From Sphingomonas aurantiaca (lineage in GTDB: Bacteria; Pseudomonadota; Alphaproteobacteria; Sphingomonadales; Sphingomonadaceae), in assembly GCF_003050705.1 (NCBI RefSeq), contig NZ_QAOG01000001.1, forward strand, positions 310,001 to 374,000: a stretch of 64,000 nt of DNA. The letters are read 5' to 3'. Shown here piece by piece: positions 49,200-57,831 of this stretch (positions within the stretch are counted from its first letter, which is position 1; the number at the start of each line of letters is the position of its first letter). The notes under the pieces are model-generated. The model did not search any database. It was not told where the DNA came from and saw only the letters and a program-made list of their open reading frames with translations. The translations under genes and the position numbers were made by a program.

Positions 49200-50237
49200 A
49201 TGACCGACCGCCTCACGATCCGCCGCCCCGACGACTGGCATGTCCACCTGCGCGATGGCGCGATGCTGGAGGCGGTGGCGCAGCATAGCGCGCGGCAGTT
49301 CGCACGGGCGATCATCATGCCCAATCTGACTCCGCCGGTGACCTCGATCGAGGCGGCCACGGCGTATCGGCAGCGGATCATGGCGGCGCTTGGCGAGGGG
49401 GCGACCTTCACGCCGCTGATGACGTGCTATCTGACCGACGGTACCGATCCGGCCGAGCTCGAACGCGGCCATGCCGAGGGCGTGTTCACCGCGTGCAAGC
49501 TGTACCCCGCGCATGCGACCACCAATTCAGCGCACGGCGTCACCGACATCCGCGCGCTGACCGGCGTGCTGGAGACGATGCAGCGGATCGGCATGCCGCT
49601 GCTGATCCACGGCGAGGTGACCGACAAGTCGATCGACATCTTCGATCGCGAGGCGGTGTTCGTCGAGCGCGTGCTGACGCCGCTGGTGCGCGACTATCCG
49701 GGGCTGAAGATCGTGCTGGAGCATATCACGACCGCGGAGGCGGCGGCGTTCGTGGCTGAGGCGGACCACCCGATCGCGGCGACGATCACGCCGCAACATC
49801 TGCTGATCAACCGCAATGCGCTGTTCGACGGGGGGCTGCGGCCGCACGCCTATTGCCTGCCCGTGCTCAAGCGCGAAAAGCATCGGCTTGCGGTGCGGCA
49901 GGCGGCGGTGTCGGGGTCGCCGCGGTTCTTCCTGGGGACGGATAGCGCGCCGCATGTTGTCGGGGCGAAGGAATCCGGCTGCGGGTGCGCGGGGATCTTC
50001 AACGCGCCGTTCGCGCTGGAGGCGTATGTGCGCGTGTTCGACGAGGAGGGCGCGCTCGACACGTTCGAGGGGTTTGCGTCCGAGCATGGCGCGCGCTTCT
50101 ACGGGTTGCCGCTCAATGAGGGCACAGTGACTCTGGTGCGCGACGATGTCGAGGTGCCGGCGTCGATCGGTACGGGCGAGACCGCGGTGGTGCCGTTCCT
50201 CGCGGGGACGAACGCCGGGTGGCGGTTCGAGGGGTAA
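49200..50237 (+). CDS. pyrC: Dihydroorotase
   Basis: PyrC (345 residues, the short class II form) closes carbamoyl-aspartate to dihydroorotate in pyrimidine synthesis. The zinc ligands are visible: DDWHVHLRDG (His-x-His), the carboxylated Lys in ACKLYPAHATTNS, LIHGEV, LEHITT, and Asp in LGTDSAPH. The start is the first ATG after the ygfZ promoter region and fits the family N-terminus. Confidence 0.96.
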   Translation: MTDRLTIRRPDDWHVHLRDGAMLEAVAQHSARQFARAIIMPNLTPPVTSIEAATAYRQRIMAALGEGATFTPLMTCYLTDGTDPAELERGHAEGVFTACKLYPAHATTNSAHGVTDIRALTGVLETMQRIGMPLLIHGEVTDKSIDIFDREAVFVERVLTPLVRDYPGLKIVLEHITTAEAAAFVAEADHPIAATITPQHLLINRNALFDGGLRPHAYCLPVLKREKHRLAVRQAAVSGSPRFFLGTDSAPHVVGAKESGCGCAGIFNAPFALEAYVRVFDEEGALDTFEGFASEHGARFYGLPLNEGTVTLVRDDVEVPASIGTGETAVVPFLAGTNAGWRFEG

Positions 50238-50287
50238 TCCGGGGCGGCTGTTTTGCCCCCCTACCGGTCCACCTGCCCCCCGCTAGT

Positions 50288-50416
50288 GTCATCCTGACGG
50301 AAGTCAGGACCCATAGCCACGCACCGCGCCGCCTGTAACCCTGGATCCTGACTTTCGTCAGGATGACGGCGTCGGTTGGCAGAATGACGGCGTGGATCAT
50401 CAGGATGACGGCGTGG
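50288..50416. repeat. Inverted-repeat element, family D (GTCATCCTGA type)
   Basis: The arms at 50288-50309 and 50346-50367 pair over 22 bases with one mismatch, and two shortened right ends (AATGACGGCGTGG and AGGATGACGGCGTGG) follow to 50416. A second element of the family is at 53784-53868. No gene lies in the 50238-50460 gap. Confidence 0.75.
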
Positions 50417-50460
50417 GAGGCGTTGCGGTTACCCCAGGAACCGCGCCGCTACCGCTTTCG

Positions 50461-50805
50461 TCAGGACGGCGGCGCGTTGAGCCGGTCGAGCCACAACCGC
50501 GCTTCCTTCTGTTCGCCGACCGCGCTGGCCTTGACCAGGCCGCGCGCGGCGAAGAAGTCGCGGTGGAGCGCGAACGGCTCCATCATCAGGCGCTCGCGCA
50601 TCGCGGCGATGTCGGCGCCCATCTCGGCGAGCGAGTCGATCGTCGGGGCGATCGCGGCGCGGACGCGGCGGTCCGTGCTGCGGTCGAACAGGCCGAGCGA
50701 ACCGGCGGCGGTCTTTTCCAGCGCCGCGACGAGCGTGTCGCGATAGTCGGTTTCGAGGTCCTCGCGCTGGGCGTCGAGACGGGCGAGGCGGTCGGGTTTT
50801 GCCAT
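50461..50805 (-). CDS. Hypothetical helical protein
   Basis: The 114-residue protein begins MAKPDRLARLDAQREDLETDYRDTLVAALEKTAAGS and is predicted to be almost wholly helical with many charged residues, with no signal or membrane segment. I recognise no family. Normal codon use, a defined stop after the repeat element and an ATG at the expected place support a real gene. It is divergent from the helicase gene. Confidence 0.65.
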   Translation of the reverse strand: MAKPDRLARLDAQREDLETDYRDTLVAALEKTAAGSLGLFDRSTDRRVRAAIAPTIDSLAEMGADIAAMRERLMMEPFALHRDFFAARGLVKASAVGEQKEARLWLDRLNAPPS

Positions 50806-50960
50806 TCCCCCGACGTAGCGCGCCCGGCGGGGCGGTCAACGCATGTGGCGATGTCCGCGGCGAACCGCGCGCGCCGAGTAGGGCCAATCGGGCGACCGCC
50901 GATCACGCAATTGCGTACAGGTCATTGCACCGGCGCGGTTTACCCCCGATGTTGTCTGTC

Positions 50961-53453
50961 ATGAGCGACGACGCGTCCGGTGGTATCACCGCGGTCCTGG
51001 GGCCGACCAACACGGGCAAGACGCACCTCGCGATCGAGCGGATGTGCGCACATTCCAGCGGGATGATCGGTTTCCCGCTGCGGCTGCTGGCGCGCGAAGT
51101 GTATGACCGCGTGGTTGCGATCAAGGGTGCGAACCGCGTCGCGCTGGTCACCGGCGAGGAGAAGATCGTCCCGCCCGATGCGCGCTGGTTCCTGTGCACC
51201 GCGGAGTCGATGCCCGACCGCGACGTCGCCTTTGTCGGTCTCGACGAAGCGCAGCTCGGCGCGGATCCCGAGCGCGGCCATGTCTTCACCGACCGGTTGC
51301 TGCGCGCGCGCGGCCGCGAGGAGACGATGATCCTGGGGTCGGAGGCGCTGCGGCCGATGATCAAGGCGCTGGTGCCCAAGGCGGAGATCGTCAACCGGCC
51401 GCGCTTTTCGACGCTGACCTATGCGGGCGCCAAGAAGATCAGCCGGCTGCCCAAGCGATCGGCGATCGTCGCGTTCTCAGCCGAGGAAGTCTATGCGGTC
51501 GCCGAGATGCTGCGGCGGCTGCGCGGCGGTGCCGCGGTCGTCATGGGCGCGCTGTCGCCGCGGACGCGCAACGCGCAGGTCGCGATGTTCCAGGCGGGCG
51601 AGGTGGATTATCTGGTCGCCACCGACGCGATCGGGATGGGGCTCAACATGGACGTCGCGCATGTCGCGTTCGCCAGCCTCAACAAGTTCGACGGCAAGCG
51701 GCAGCGGCGCCTGACGGTGGCGGAGATGGCGCAGATTGCGGGGCGCGCGGGGCGGCACCAGCGCGACGGTACGTTCGGCGCGCTGTCCGACGACGGGCCG
51801 GGCGCGTTCCTGCCCGAAGAGGTGCTCGCGATCGAGGAGCACCGGTTTCCGCGGCTCGAAAATCTGTACTGGCGGCAGGGCGCGCCCGATTTCGCGAGCA
51901 TCGACGCGCTGGTCGCGAGCCTCGAAGCGCGTCCGCCCGCGGGTGTGTTGCGCGCCGCGCCGCAGTCGCTCGATCTGGGCGTGCTCAAGCGCTTGGCCGA
52001 AGAGGGCTGGGTGCGCGAGCGCGCGCGGCATCCGGCGATGGTCGCGCGGCTGTGGGCGGCGTGCGGCGTGCCCGATTTCCGCAAAGTCGGGCTCGATCCG
52101 CATGCGCGCTTCGTTTCGCGGGTGTTCGGGCATCTGAGCGAGGGGCGGGGGCATATCCCGCACCAGTGGTTCGCCGACGGGATCGCGCGGCTCGATACGG
52201 TCGCCGGCGACGTGCCGGTGATCGCCGGGCGGATCGCGGCGACGCGGATCTGGGCGTATATCGCGCAGCGTGCGGACTGGCTGGCCGAACCGACCTTGTG
52301 GGCCGCGCGGACCGCGGCGCTCGAGGAGCGGCTGTCGGATGCGCTGCATGCCAGCCTGACGCAGCGGTTCGTCGACAAGCGCACGACTGCGCTGATGCGG
52401 CAGATCGGCGCGGATGCGGGCGCGCTGCCGGTGGTGATCGGCCCCGAGGGCGAGGTGATGGTCGAGGATCATCCGATCGGGCGGCTCGACGGGTTCCGCT
52501 TCACGGTCGCGGCGGATGCGCGCGCGAGTGACAAAAGGCTGCTGCTCGCGGCGGCGGAAAAGCGCCTGGCGGGCGAGCGGTCACGGCGCGGGCAGGCGCT
52601 GGTCGACGCGGCCGATGCCGATATCGCGCTCGACGATGCCGCGCAGATCGTCTGGGCGGGGCATCCGGTGGGCAAGCTGGGGGCGGGGCCATCGTTCGCA
52701 CGGCCCAGGCTGATCCTCGACCGGTCGCTCGACTGTCTCGACAAGGCGGCGCGCGAGCGGATCGAGGCGCGGCTGGTGCGGTGGCTCGCGACGATGCTCA
52801 AGCGACGGGTGGCGGTGCTGGTCGAGCTTGCCGAGACGAGCCGCGACGCGACCGCGACGCCAGCGTTGCGCGCGGTGGCGAGCGCGATCGAGGAGGCTGG
52901 CGGGATCCTGCCGCGGCTGCCGATGCGGCTGGCGCTCGACGCGATCGATCCCGATGCGCGCAAGCGGTTGCGCAAGACCGGCATCACGATCGGCGCGCTC
53001 GATTTGTTCGATGCGCGGTTGCTGAAGCCCGAATCGGCGCGCTGGCGGCGGGTGCTGGCGGCGGCGCGGGGGAGCGTGATCGCGGCGCCGCGCGATGGGG
53101 CGACGGTGCTGGCGCGCGGCAGCGACGGCGCGACGCTCGACGCCGGGTTCCGCCCGCTCGGGCTGCAGGCGGTGCGGGTCGACCTGATCGAGCGGATCGC
53201 GCGCGCCGCGCATGATTCGCGGCAGGGTCGTACACCGTTCGCGCCCGATCCGGCGCTGGCCACGTCGATCGGGGTCGATCCGGCGTCGCTCGAGCGGTTG
53301 ATGGCCGAGCTCGGGTTCAAGGCGCTGGCGGGCGACACGCCGCGCTGGGTCTGGCGCGGCCGTCCGCCGGCGCGCCCGGCGGCGCCGGTTGCGATCGATC
53401 CGTCGCGGCAGAACGCGTTTGCCGGGCTTGCCGCACTGGTTCGCCATGGGTGA
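50961..53453 (+). CDS. SUV3-like superfamily 2 helicase
   Basis: The 830-residue protein begins with a helicase core like that of the mitochondrial RNA helicase SUV3: Walker A in TAVLGPTNTGKTHLA, VALVTGEEKIVP, motif II as FVGLDEAQL, motif III region ILGSEALRP, and the second RecA lobe with VVMGALSPRTRN, FQAGEVDYLVATDAIGMGLNMD and QIAGRAGRHQRDGTFG. A long C-terminal part with no named catalytic motif follows. Homologues occur through the alphaproteobacteria and are probably RNA helicases. Starts at 50949 (MLSVMSDD) and 50961 (MSDD) are both possible; neither has a clear ribosome-binding site. The S4 gene follows closely. Confidence 0.87.
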   Translation: MSDDASGGITAVLGPTNTGKTHLAIERMCAHSSGMIGFPLRLLAREVYDRVVAIKGANRVALVTGEEKIVPPDARWFLCTAESMPDRDVAFVGLDEAQLGADPERGHVFTDRLLRARGREETMILGSEALRPMIKALVPKAEIVNRPRFSTLTYAGAKKISRLPKRSAIVAFSAEEVYAVAEMLRRLRGGAAVVMGALSPRTRNAQVAMFQAGEVDYLVATDAIGMGLNMDVAHVAFASLNKFDGKRQRRLTVAEMAQIAGRAGRHQRDGTFGALSDDGPGAFLPEEVLAIEEHRFPRLENLYWRQGAPDFASIDALVASLEARPPAGVLRAAPQSLDLGVLKRLAEEGWVRERARHPAMVARLWAACGVPDFRKVGLDPHARFVSRVFGHLSEGRGHIPHQWFADGIARLDTVAGDVPVIAGRIAATRIWAYIAQRADWLAEPTLWAARTAALEERLSDALHASLTQRFVDKRTTALMRQIGADAGALPVVIGPEGEVMVEDHPIGRLDGFRFTVAADARASDKRLLLAAAEKRLAGERSRRGQALVDAADADIALDDAAQIVWAGHPVGKLGAGPSFARPRLILDRSLDCLDKAARERIEARLVRWLATMLKRRVAVLVELAETSRDATATPALRAVASAIEEAGGILPRLPMRLALDAIDPDARKRLRKTGITIGALDLFDARLLKPESARWRRVLAAARGSVIAAPRDGATVLARGSDGATLDAGFRPLGLQAVRVDLIERIARAAHDSRQGRTPFAPDPALATSIGVDPASLERLMAELGFKALAGDTPRWVWRGRPPARPAAPVAIDPSRQNAFAGLAALVRHG

Positions 53454-53460
53454 AGGCGCG

Positions 53461-53850
53461 ATGCGGATCGACCGGTTCCTGTGGTTCGTGCGGCTCGCCA
53501 AGACGCGCAGCGCGGCGCAGGCGATCGCCGAGAAGGGGCGCCTGCGCATCGACGGGCGTCCGATCGACCGGGCGCATTGCCCGGTACGGATCGGCAACGT
53601 GCTCACCTTTGCCGCGTACGACCAGGTTCGTGTCATTCGCGTGGAGGCGCTGCCGACGCGCCGCGGGCCGGCTCCGGAGGCGCAGGCCTGCTATCAGGAT
53701 CTGGTCGCGGGTAGCACGCCTGTCGGGGCGATGCGTGATCCGGCGCGCGTTGCGCTGGGCGAGGCAGCGCTCGAACCAACCATCCGTCATCCTGGCGAAA
53801 GTCAGGACCCAGAGCCAAGCCGGGCAGCCCTTCGCAACTCTGGGTCCTGA
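53461..53850 (+). CDS. S4-domain RNA-binding protein with repeat-derived C-terminus
   Basis: The 129-residue protein has an S4 RNA-binding domain in its first 60 residues (MRIDRFLWFVRLAKTRSAAQAIAEKGRLRIDGRPID), of the HslR (Hsp15)/heat-shock ribosome-recycling type. ATG 53461 is preferred because GGTGAAGG lies directly upstream; ATG 53446 is in frame and overlaps the helicase stop. The last ~22 residues (from the PTIRHPGESQDPEPS region) are encoded by a family D repeat that begins at 53784, so the original protein probably ended earlier. Confidence 0.85.
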   Translation: MRIDRFLWFVRLAKTRSAAQAIAEKGRLRIDGRPIDRAHCPVRIGNVLTFAAYDQVRVIRVEALPTRRGPAPEAQACYQDLVAGSTPVGAMRDPARVALGEAALEPTIRHPGESQDPEPSRAALRNSGS

Positions 53851-53868
53851 CTTTCGTCAGGATGACGG
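53784..53868. repeat. Inverted-repeat element, family D, over the 3' end of the S4 gene
   Basis: The arms at 53784-53814 and 53838-53868 pair over 31 bases with one mismatch and a 23-base loop. The TGA stop of the S4 gene (53848-53850) lies inside the right arm. Confidence 0.85.
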
Positions 53869-54002
53869 TGGAGGGGGGAGGATCAGCGGGATAGCTTGAT
53901 AACGTCTCGCAGAAGGCTTGCTATGATTGACGCGAGGGGCAGGCGGGCATAGTCGCTGCCGCATTCGTCGCCGGAAAGGAATCCGGCCCAGGAGTTCTCA
54001 TA

Positions 54003-54344
54003 ATGACCTACGTCGTCACCGACGCCTGCATCCGCTGCAAGTACATGGACTGCGTGGAAGTGTGCCCGGTCGATTGCTTCTACGAGGGCGAGAACATGCT
54101 GGTGATCAATCCCAGCGAGTGCATCGATTGCGGCGTGTGCGAGCCGGAATGCCCCGCCGAAGCGATCCTGCCCGACACCGAGAGCGGGCTTGAGCAGTGG
54201 CTCGAGCTCAACACGACCTTCTCGGCGCAATGGCCCAACGTCACGCGCAACGACAACCAGACGCCCCCCGACGCGGACGCGATGAAGGGCGTCGAGGGCA
54301 AGTTCGACAAATATTTCTCGCCGGAACCCGGCGCAGGCGACTGA
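54003..54344 (+). CDS. fdxA: 7Fe ferredoxin
   Basis: The 113-residue protein matches the FdxA/ferredoxin I family that carries one 3Fe-4S and one 4Fe-4S cluster. Cysteines lie in [17 protein letters not shown] (residues 9-25) and [12 protein letters not shown] (residues 40-51), with the C-terminal extension typical of the family. It is a soluble low-potential electron carrier; its partner here is not known. The ribosome-binding site CAGGAG lies 8 bases upstream. Confidence 0.96.
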   Translation: MTYVVTDACIRCKYMDCVEVCPVDCFYEGENMLVINPSECIDCGVCEPECPAEAILPDTESGLEQWLELNTTFSAQWPNVTRNDNQTPPDADAMKGVEGKFDKYFSPEPGAGD

Positions 54345-54550
54345 TATCGCATGCGAATTGCCCGATGGGGCAAGCCGTCTGCCATGTTCGGCTGGTAATT
54401 TTGTTGCAAAGCTGCTATTCGGGTCCGTGACGGGTGCGATGACGATAGTCGTGCGCCTGGCGTGAGTTAGACCTATCCCTCCCCCCGATGCAGCAGCGAC
54501 GAGCCCTTCGTCGAGGCGTCGCGTGGAGGCCTGATCCGGAAAGGCCCCAA

Positions 54551-55084
54551 ATGGCTGCCAAGGCACTGTCCTTCGATGTCGGTGATTTCGTCGTTTATCC
54601 AAAGCACGGGGTCGGCCGTGTGATCGAGCTCCAGCGCTCGGAAATCGCCGGCATGACACTGGAACTCTACGTCCTGCGGTTCGAGAAGGAGCGCATGACG
54701 CTCCGCGTGCCGACCAACAAGGCCGAAAGCGTCGGCATGCGCAAGCTGTCGTCGGACAAGACGATGCGCGAGGCGATGGACACGCTCAAGGGCAAGCCCA
54801 AGGTCAAGCGCACCATGTGGTCGCGCCGTGCGCAGGAATATGAGGCGAAGATCAATTCGGGCGACCTGGTGTCGATCGCCGAAGTGGTCCGCGACCTGTT
54901 CCGCGCCGACGACCAGCCCGAGCAGAGCTATTCCGAGCGCCAGATCTTCGAAGGCGCGACCAGCCGCCTCGCACGCGAACTGGCCGCGATGGAAGAGATT
55001 GACGAGCCCAAGGCGCAGGAGAAGATCCTCGACATCCTTCGCGCGGCGGCTGCGATCTACAACAAGGACAAGGTGCCGGCGTAA
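54551..55084 (+). CDS. carD: CarD-family transcription regulator (CdnL)
   Basis: The 177-residue protein has the CarD/CdnL N-terminal RNA polymerase-interacting domain (LSFDVGDFVVYPKHGVGRVIELQRSEIAG) and a helical C-terminal DNA-binding domain (RRAQEYEAKINSGDLVSIAEVVRDLFR, SERQIFEGATSRLARELAAME). CarD binds the beta subunit and stabilises the open promoter complex, affecting rRNA and growth genes. ATG 54551 is preferred over the upstream GTG/ATG in frame because GGAAAGG precedes it and the domain starts there. It ends at a terminator. Confidence 0.95.
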   Translation: MAAKALSFDVGDFVVYPKHGVGRVIELQRSEIAGMTLELYVLRFEKERMTLRVPTNKAESVGMRKLSSDKTMREAMDTLKGKPKVKRTMWSRRAQEYEAKINSGDLVSIAEVVRDLFRADDQPEQSYSERQIFEGATSRLARELAAMEEIDEPKAQEKILDILRAAAAIYNKDKVPA

Positions 55085-55107
55085 CGCCCGCGCATCTTGC
55101 CAAGACG

Positions 55108-55138
55108 AAAGGGCGGTCCTGCGGGGCCGCCCTTTTTC
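55108..55138 (+). terminator. Rho-independent terminator after carD
   Basis: The stem GGGCGG/CCGCCC (from 55111 and to 55132) with a GC-rich loop is followed by TTTTTC, and preceded by AAA that can pair with the T-tract. Confidence 0.85.
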
Positions 55139-55407
55139 GTTGTCGGCGGCTCTTGGAAGCAGTGGCGCGGGCCGGGGTGGCATATTCAAGTATATGTTCC
55201 GCTTGGCGAGTCGAGAACTACTTATCTGAACCTAAGCTTGCTATAGGCAAAGAAAGCAACTGCCAGACTCGTTGCACCTGCAATGCTGTCCTAGATGCCG
55301 GTGCCGACCAACTCTCACCGCACGGTACGAACGTCTCGCCGGATATCGATTGTCATTCCGCCGACTCTCCGCTGACTGACGCCATCCAGTTTTGGAAGGA
55401 TAAGTTT
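55139..55407 (+). other. AT-richer 5' region of the small lipoprotein gene
   Basis: The gap is clearly less GC-rich than its neighbours and has no supported gene. The strong site GGAAGGA at about 55395-55401 belongs to the lipoprotein gene. A promoter should lie here, perhaps near the TTGCTATAGGC at about 55239-55249, but I could not assign -35 and -10 boxes with confidence. Confidence 0.35.
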
Positions 55408-55719
55408 ATGCGTTCGAATCTCCCGAAATACCCGACGGTTGCCCTGATCCTGATCGCCGGGATCGGCCTGAGCGGTTGCGCCACCAAGGGCTTCGTCCGT
55501 GAGCAGATCGCCGTGGTCAACACGCGCATCGACGGCCTGGACGGCCAGCTGCGGACCGTCGAGGGCACGTCGGGCCAGGCGCTCGCCCAGGCCCAGGCGG
55601 CTGCCGGCCAGTCGCAGCAGAACGGCCAGCGGATCGACCAGATCAACAGCCGCGTCGATGGCCTCGACCAGCAGATGCAGATGCAGGCCAAGCAGCGCCA
55701 GCGCAAGCCGCGCGGCTAA
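55408..55719 (+). CDS. Lpp-like small lipoprotein
   Basis: The 103-residue protein has a lipoprotein signal with lipobox LSGC (Cys at about residue 24) followed by a heptad-repeat region (VNTRIDGLDGQLRTVEG and NGQRIDQINSRVDGLDQQM) of the alanine-zipper/coiled-coil type seen in Lpp-like outer-membrane lipoproteins. It ends in a basic tail (KQRQRKPRG), unlike Lpp, which ends in a single Lys that is linked to the wall; the C-terminal Lys here is not terminal. The L,D-transpeptidase gene that follows could act on such a protein, although this is inference. Confidence 0.78.
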   Translation: MRSNLPKYPTVALILIAGIGLSGCATKGFVREQIAVVNTRIDGLDGQLRTVEGTSGQALAQAQAAAGQSQQNGQRIDQINSRVDGLDQQMQMQAKQRQRKPRG

Positions 55720-55775
55720 GCCATCATCGCGCACGCCTGCATCGACGGACGGCCCGGTTGGACATTCGCATCGTG

Positions 55776-56540
55776 ATGTCTGCCGGGGTGTCCCGTCGCG
55801 CGTGTCGTACAGGCTTCGGCCTGGCGCTATCGCTCGCCCTCGCCGCGCCGCAAGTGGCGTCGGCGGGGGCAGTGATTGCCGCGACCAAGTCGCGCAAAGC
55901 CAAGCCGAGCGCGCAGCCAAAGCGCGCGCGCGCCAAGACCGCCAAGGTTGTGGCGCCGCCGCTGGTGTTGCCGCCGCAATCGGAGCCGGCGAGCCGCATG
56001 ATCGCCTGGATCGCAGCCGAGCATGACAATGGCGGGCTGCCTTATGTCGTGATCGACAAGCAGGCGGCGTCGTTGCTGCTCTTCAGCGGCAAGGGCGACT
56101 TCATGGGCGTGACACCGGTCCTGCTCGGCGTCGGCATCGGCGACGACTCGTCGCCGGGTATCGGTGCCAAGGACCTGGCCGATATCGGTCCGGCCGAGCG
56201 GACGACGCCCGCGGGGCGGTTCGTCGCGAAGTTCGGGCGCGCCTTTGGTCGGCAGCGCGTGATCTGGGTCGATTATTCGAATTCGGTGGCGCTGCATGCG
56301 GTGATCACCACGCACAAGAGCGAGCACCGGGTCGAACGGCTGTTGTCGCCGTCGCCAGACGACAACCGGATCAGTTTCGGCTGCATCAATGTCGGTACCA
56401 AATTCTATACCGGCACGCTGACGCCGGCGTTCCAGAAGAAGGGCGGGGTCGTCTACATTCTGCCCGACACAAAATCGCTCGACGACGTGTTCCCACGCGT
56501 GCGCCTGCTGCCCTATGTCAGCGCTGCCGTCGCGCGCTGA
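55776..56540 (+). CDS. L,D-transpeptidase (YkuD) family protein
   Basis: The 254-residue protein has a signal peptide, a basic linker (TKSRKAKPSAQPKRARAK) and a YkuD-like domain that links peptidoglycan stems or attaches lipoproteins. The nucleophile is Cys203 in ISFGCINV, with the His in HAVITTHKSEHRVERLLS, although the spacing differs from the classic HGTN-type site. The start is ATG 55776; TTG 55758 and GTG 55773 are in frame. It follows the small lipoprotein gene by 56 bases and precedes the Rap1a-like gene. Confidence 0.82.
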   Translation: MSAGVSRRACRTGFGLALSLALAAPQVASAGAVIAATKSRKAKPSAQPKRARAKTAKVVAPPLVLPPQSEPASRMIAWIAAEHDNGGLPYVVIDKQAASLLLFSGKGDFMGVTPVLLGVGIGDDSSPGIGAKDLADIGPAERTTPAGRFVAKFGRAFGRQRVIWVDYSNSVALHAVITTHKSEHRVERLLSPSPDDNRISFGCINVGTKFYTGTLTPAFQKKGGVVYILPDTKSLDDVFPRVRLLPYVSAAVAR

Positions 56541-56567
56541 AGTGCGGTCCGGCGCGAAGGGAAAACG

Positions 56568-56930
56568 ATGATCCTGCTGATGCTTGCCGCACTCGTCGCG
56601 GCCGATCGAGTTCCTGCTCGCAAGACAGATAGGGCGCCCGATCGACCGGTGGTGGTGAGTTCGCTCACGACCCAACAGCTGCTGGAATTCTGCCAGGGCA
56701 AGGACAGCGATCCGAGCGCAAATTTCTGCACCGGGTACATCCTCGGCGAGTTCGACGCACTGTCGCTGGCGGGCGACATCTGTCCGTTGCCGGCCAGTGT
56801 CTCGAACATCAAGGTCGCGGCCACCGTGCGCGGCTATCTGCGCGCGCGGGCCAAGAAGACGGGCACCGGTGCGCCGTCCTTCGTCGTGCGCGATGCGCTG
56901 CGCGACGCCTATCCGTGCAAGCGCAAATAG
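56568..56930 (+). CDS. Rap1a/Tai-like protein (immunity-family fold)
   Basis: The 120-residue protein has a short signal-like N-terminus and the Rap1a/Tai pattern: LLEFCQGKDSDPSANFCTGYILGEFDALS, an ICPLP segment and ending in a KVAATVRGYLRARAKKTGTGAPSFVVRDALRDAYPC core with four conserved cysteines. The family is named after immunity proteins of type VI secretion peptidoglycan amidases, but many members are not linked to a secretion system. No toxin or T6SS gene lies here; the neighbour is a wall-crosslinking enzyme. The ribosome-binding site GAAGGG is 8 bases upstream. Confidence 0.78.
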   Translation: MILLMLAALVAADRVPARKTDRAPDRPVVVSSLTTQQLLEFCQGKDSDPSANFCTGYILGEFDALSLAGDICPLPASVSNIKVAATVRGYLRARAKKTGTGAPSFVVRDALRDAYPCKRK

Positions 56931-57030
56931 CGCGACGATCGGTCCTGGCATCACGCCACTGACTCGGGCGTATCGTCACCATTCCCTATAAGCCTCGCAC
57001 GCAAATCCGCTTGGCACCGCTTCCGATCAG

Positions 57031-57052
57031 GTGTATTGTTTAAGCAACACAC
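57031..57052 (+). promoter_or_regulatory. Near-perfect inverted repeat before the head-GIN gene
   Basis: GTGTATTG (57031-57038) and CAACACAC (57045-57052) face each other across TTTAAG with one mismatched pair; the ribosome-binding site AGGAGG follows 2 bases later, so a bound protein would cover the start of translation or transcription. The site is like the clpB repeat in its TGTTG...CAACA ends. Confidence 0.5.
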
Positions 57053-57063
57053 AGGAGGATGCG

Positions 57064-57795
57064 ATGAACTTTCTTGCGCTCGGGCTGATCATTCCTCTCG
57101 CGGCCTGCTCGTTCGGCTGGGACAGCGACTCGGAAGGGTCGGGTGTCGCCGCCTCGGGGTCGGGCACCACGCGCACCTTCCAGATCGCCGATTTCGACCA
57201 GATCGACCTGCGCGGCTCGGACGATGTCGACGTTCGCGTCGGCACGGGTTTCTCGGTCCGCGCGGAGGGGCCGACCGAGCAGCTCGACCGGCTGCGTATC
57301 GCGCGCGACGGCGCGACGCTCGATATCGGCCGCAAGAACGGGACGGGCTTCGGCTGGAGCAAGGGGCCCAAGGTCAAGGTGTACGTCACGCTGCCGCGGC
57401 TGAGCGAGGCGACCGTCTCCGGCTCCGGCAACATGGCGATCGACCGGGTTGAGGGGAGCGCATTCGAGGGCGGGATCGCGGGCTCGGGCAATCTGACGAT
57501 CGCCGCGGTGCAGGTGGATGCGGCGAAATTCTCGATCGCGGGCTCGGGCACCGCGCGCGCCAGCGGCACCGCGCGCGACCTGAACGTCGAGATTGCGGGC
57601 TCGGGCGATGTCGACGGCACGCGGCTGCAGGCGAAGTCCGCCAAGGTCGAGATCGCAGGCTCGGGCAGCGTCCGCGCGGTCGTCGACGGCCCCGCCAAGG
57701 TCGACATGATGGGGTCGGGCGACGTCGACCTCGGCCCACGCTCGCGCTGCACGATATCGAAGATGGGCACGGGCAGCGTGCGCTGCGGGAGCTGA
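57064..57795 (+). CDS. Head-GIN/DUF2807 protein, lipoprotein form
   Basis: The 243-residue protein has a short lipoprotein-like signal (LGLIIPLAAC) and a putative auto-transporter adhesin head GIN domain (DUF2807) made of a right-handed beta-helix: SGSGTTRTFQIADFDQIDLRGSDDVDVRVG then repeats with VEIAGSGSV and MGSGDVDLG turns. The domain occurs widely in sphingomonad periplasmic proteins of unknown function. ATG 57064 has the strong ACAGGAGG site. The second copy follows 36 bases later. Confidence 0.88.
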   Translation: MNFLALGLIIPLAACSFGWDSDSEGSGVAASGSGTTRTFQIADFDQIDLRGSDDVDVRVGTGFSVRAEGPTEQLDRLRIARDGATLDIGRKNGTGFGWSKGPKVKVYVTLPRLSEATVSGSGNMAIDRVEGSAFEGGIAGSGNLTIAAVQVDAAKFSIAGSGTARASGTARDLNVEIAGSGDVDGTRLQAKSAKVEIAGSGSVRAVVDGPAKVDMMGSGDVDLGPRSRCTISKMGTGSVRCGS

Positions 57796-57831
57796 CTTGC
57801 GTGATGCGGCGGGAGCGGCGACGGTGTGGGC

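Noticed and set aside
56568..56930. Type VI secretion effector-immunity pair.
   Set aside because: Only the immunity-like fold is present; no amidase toxin, Hcp, VgrG or PAAR gene lies nearby.
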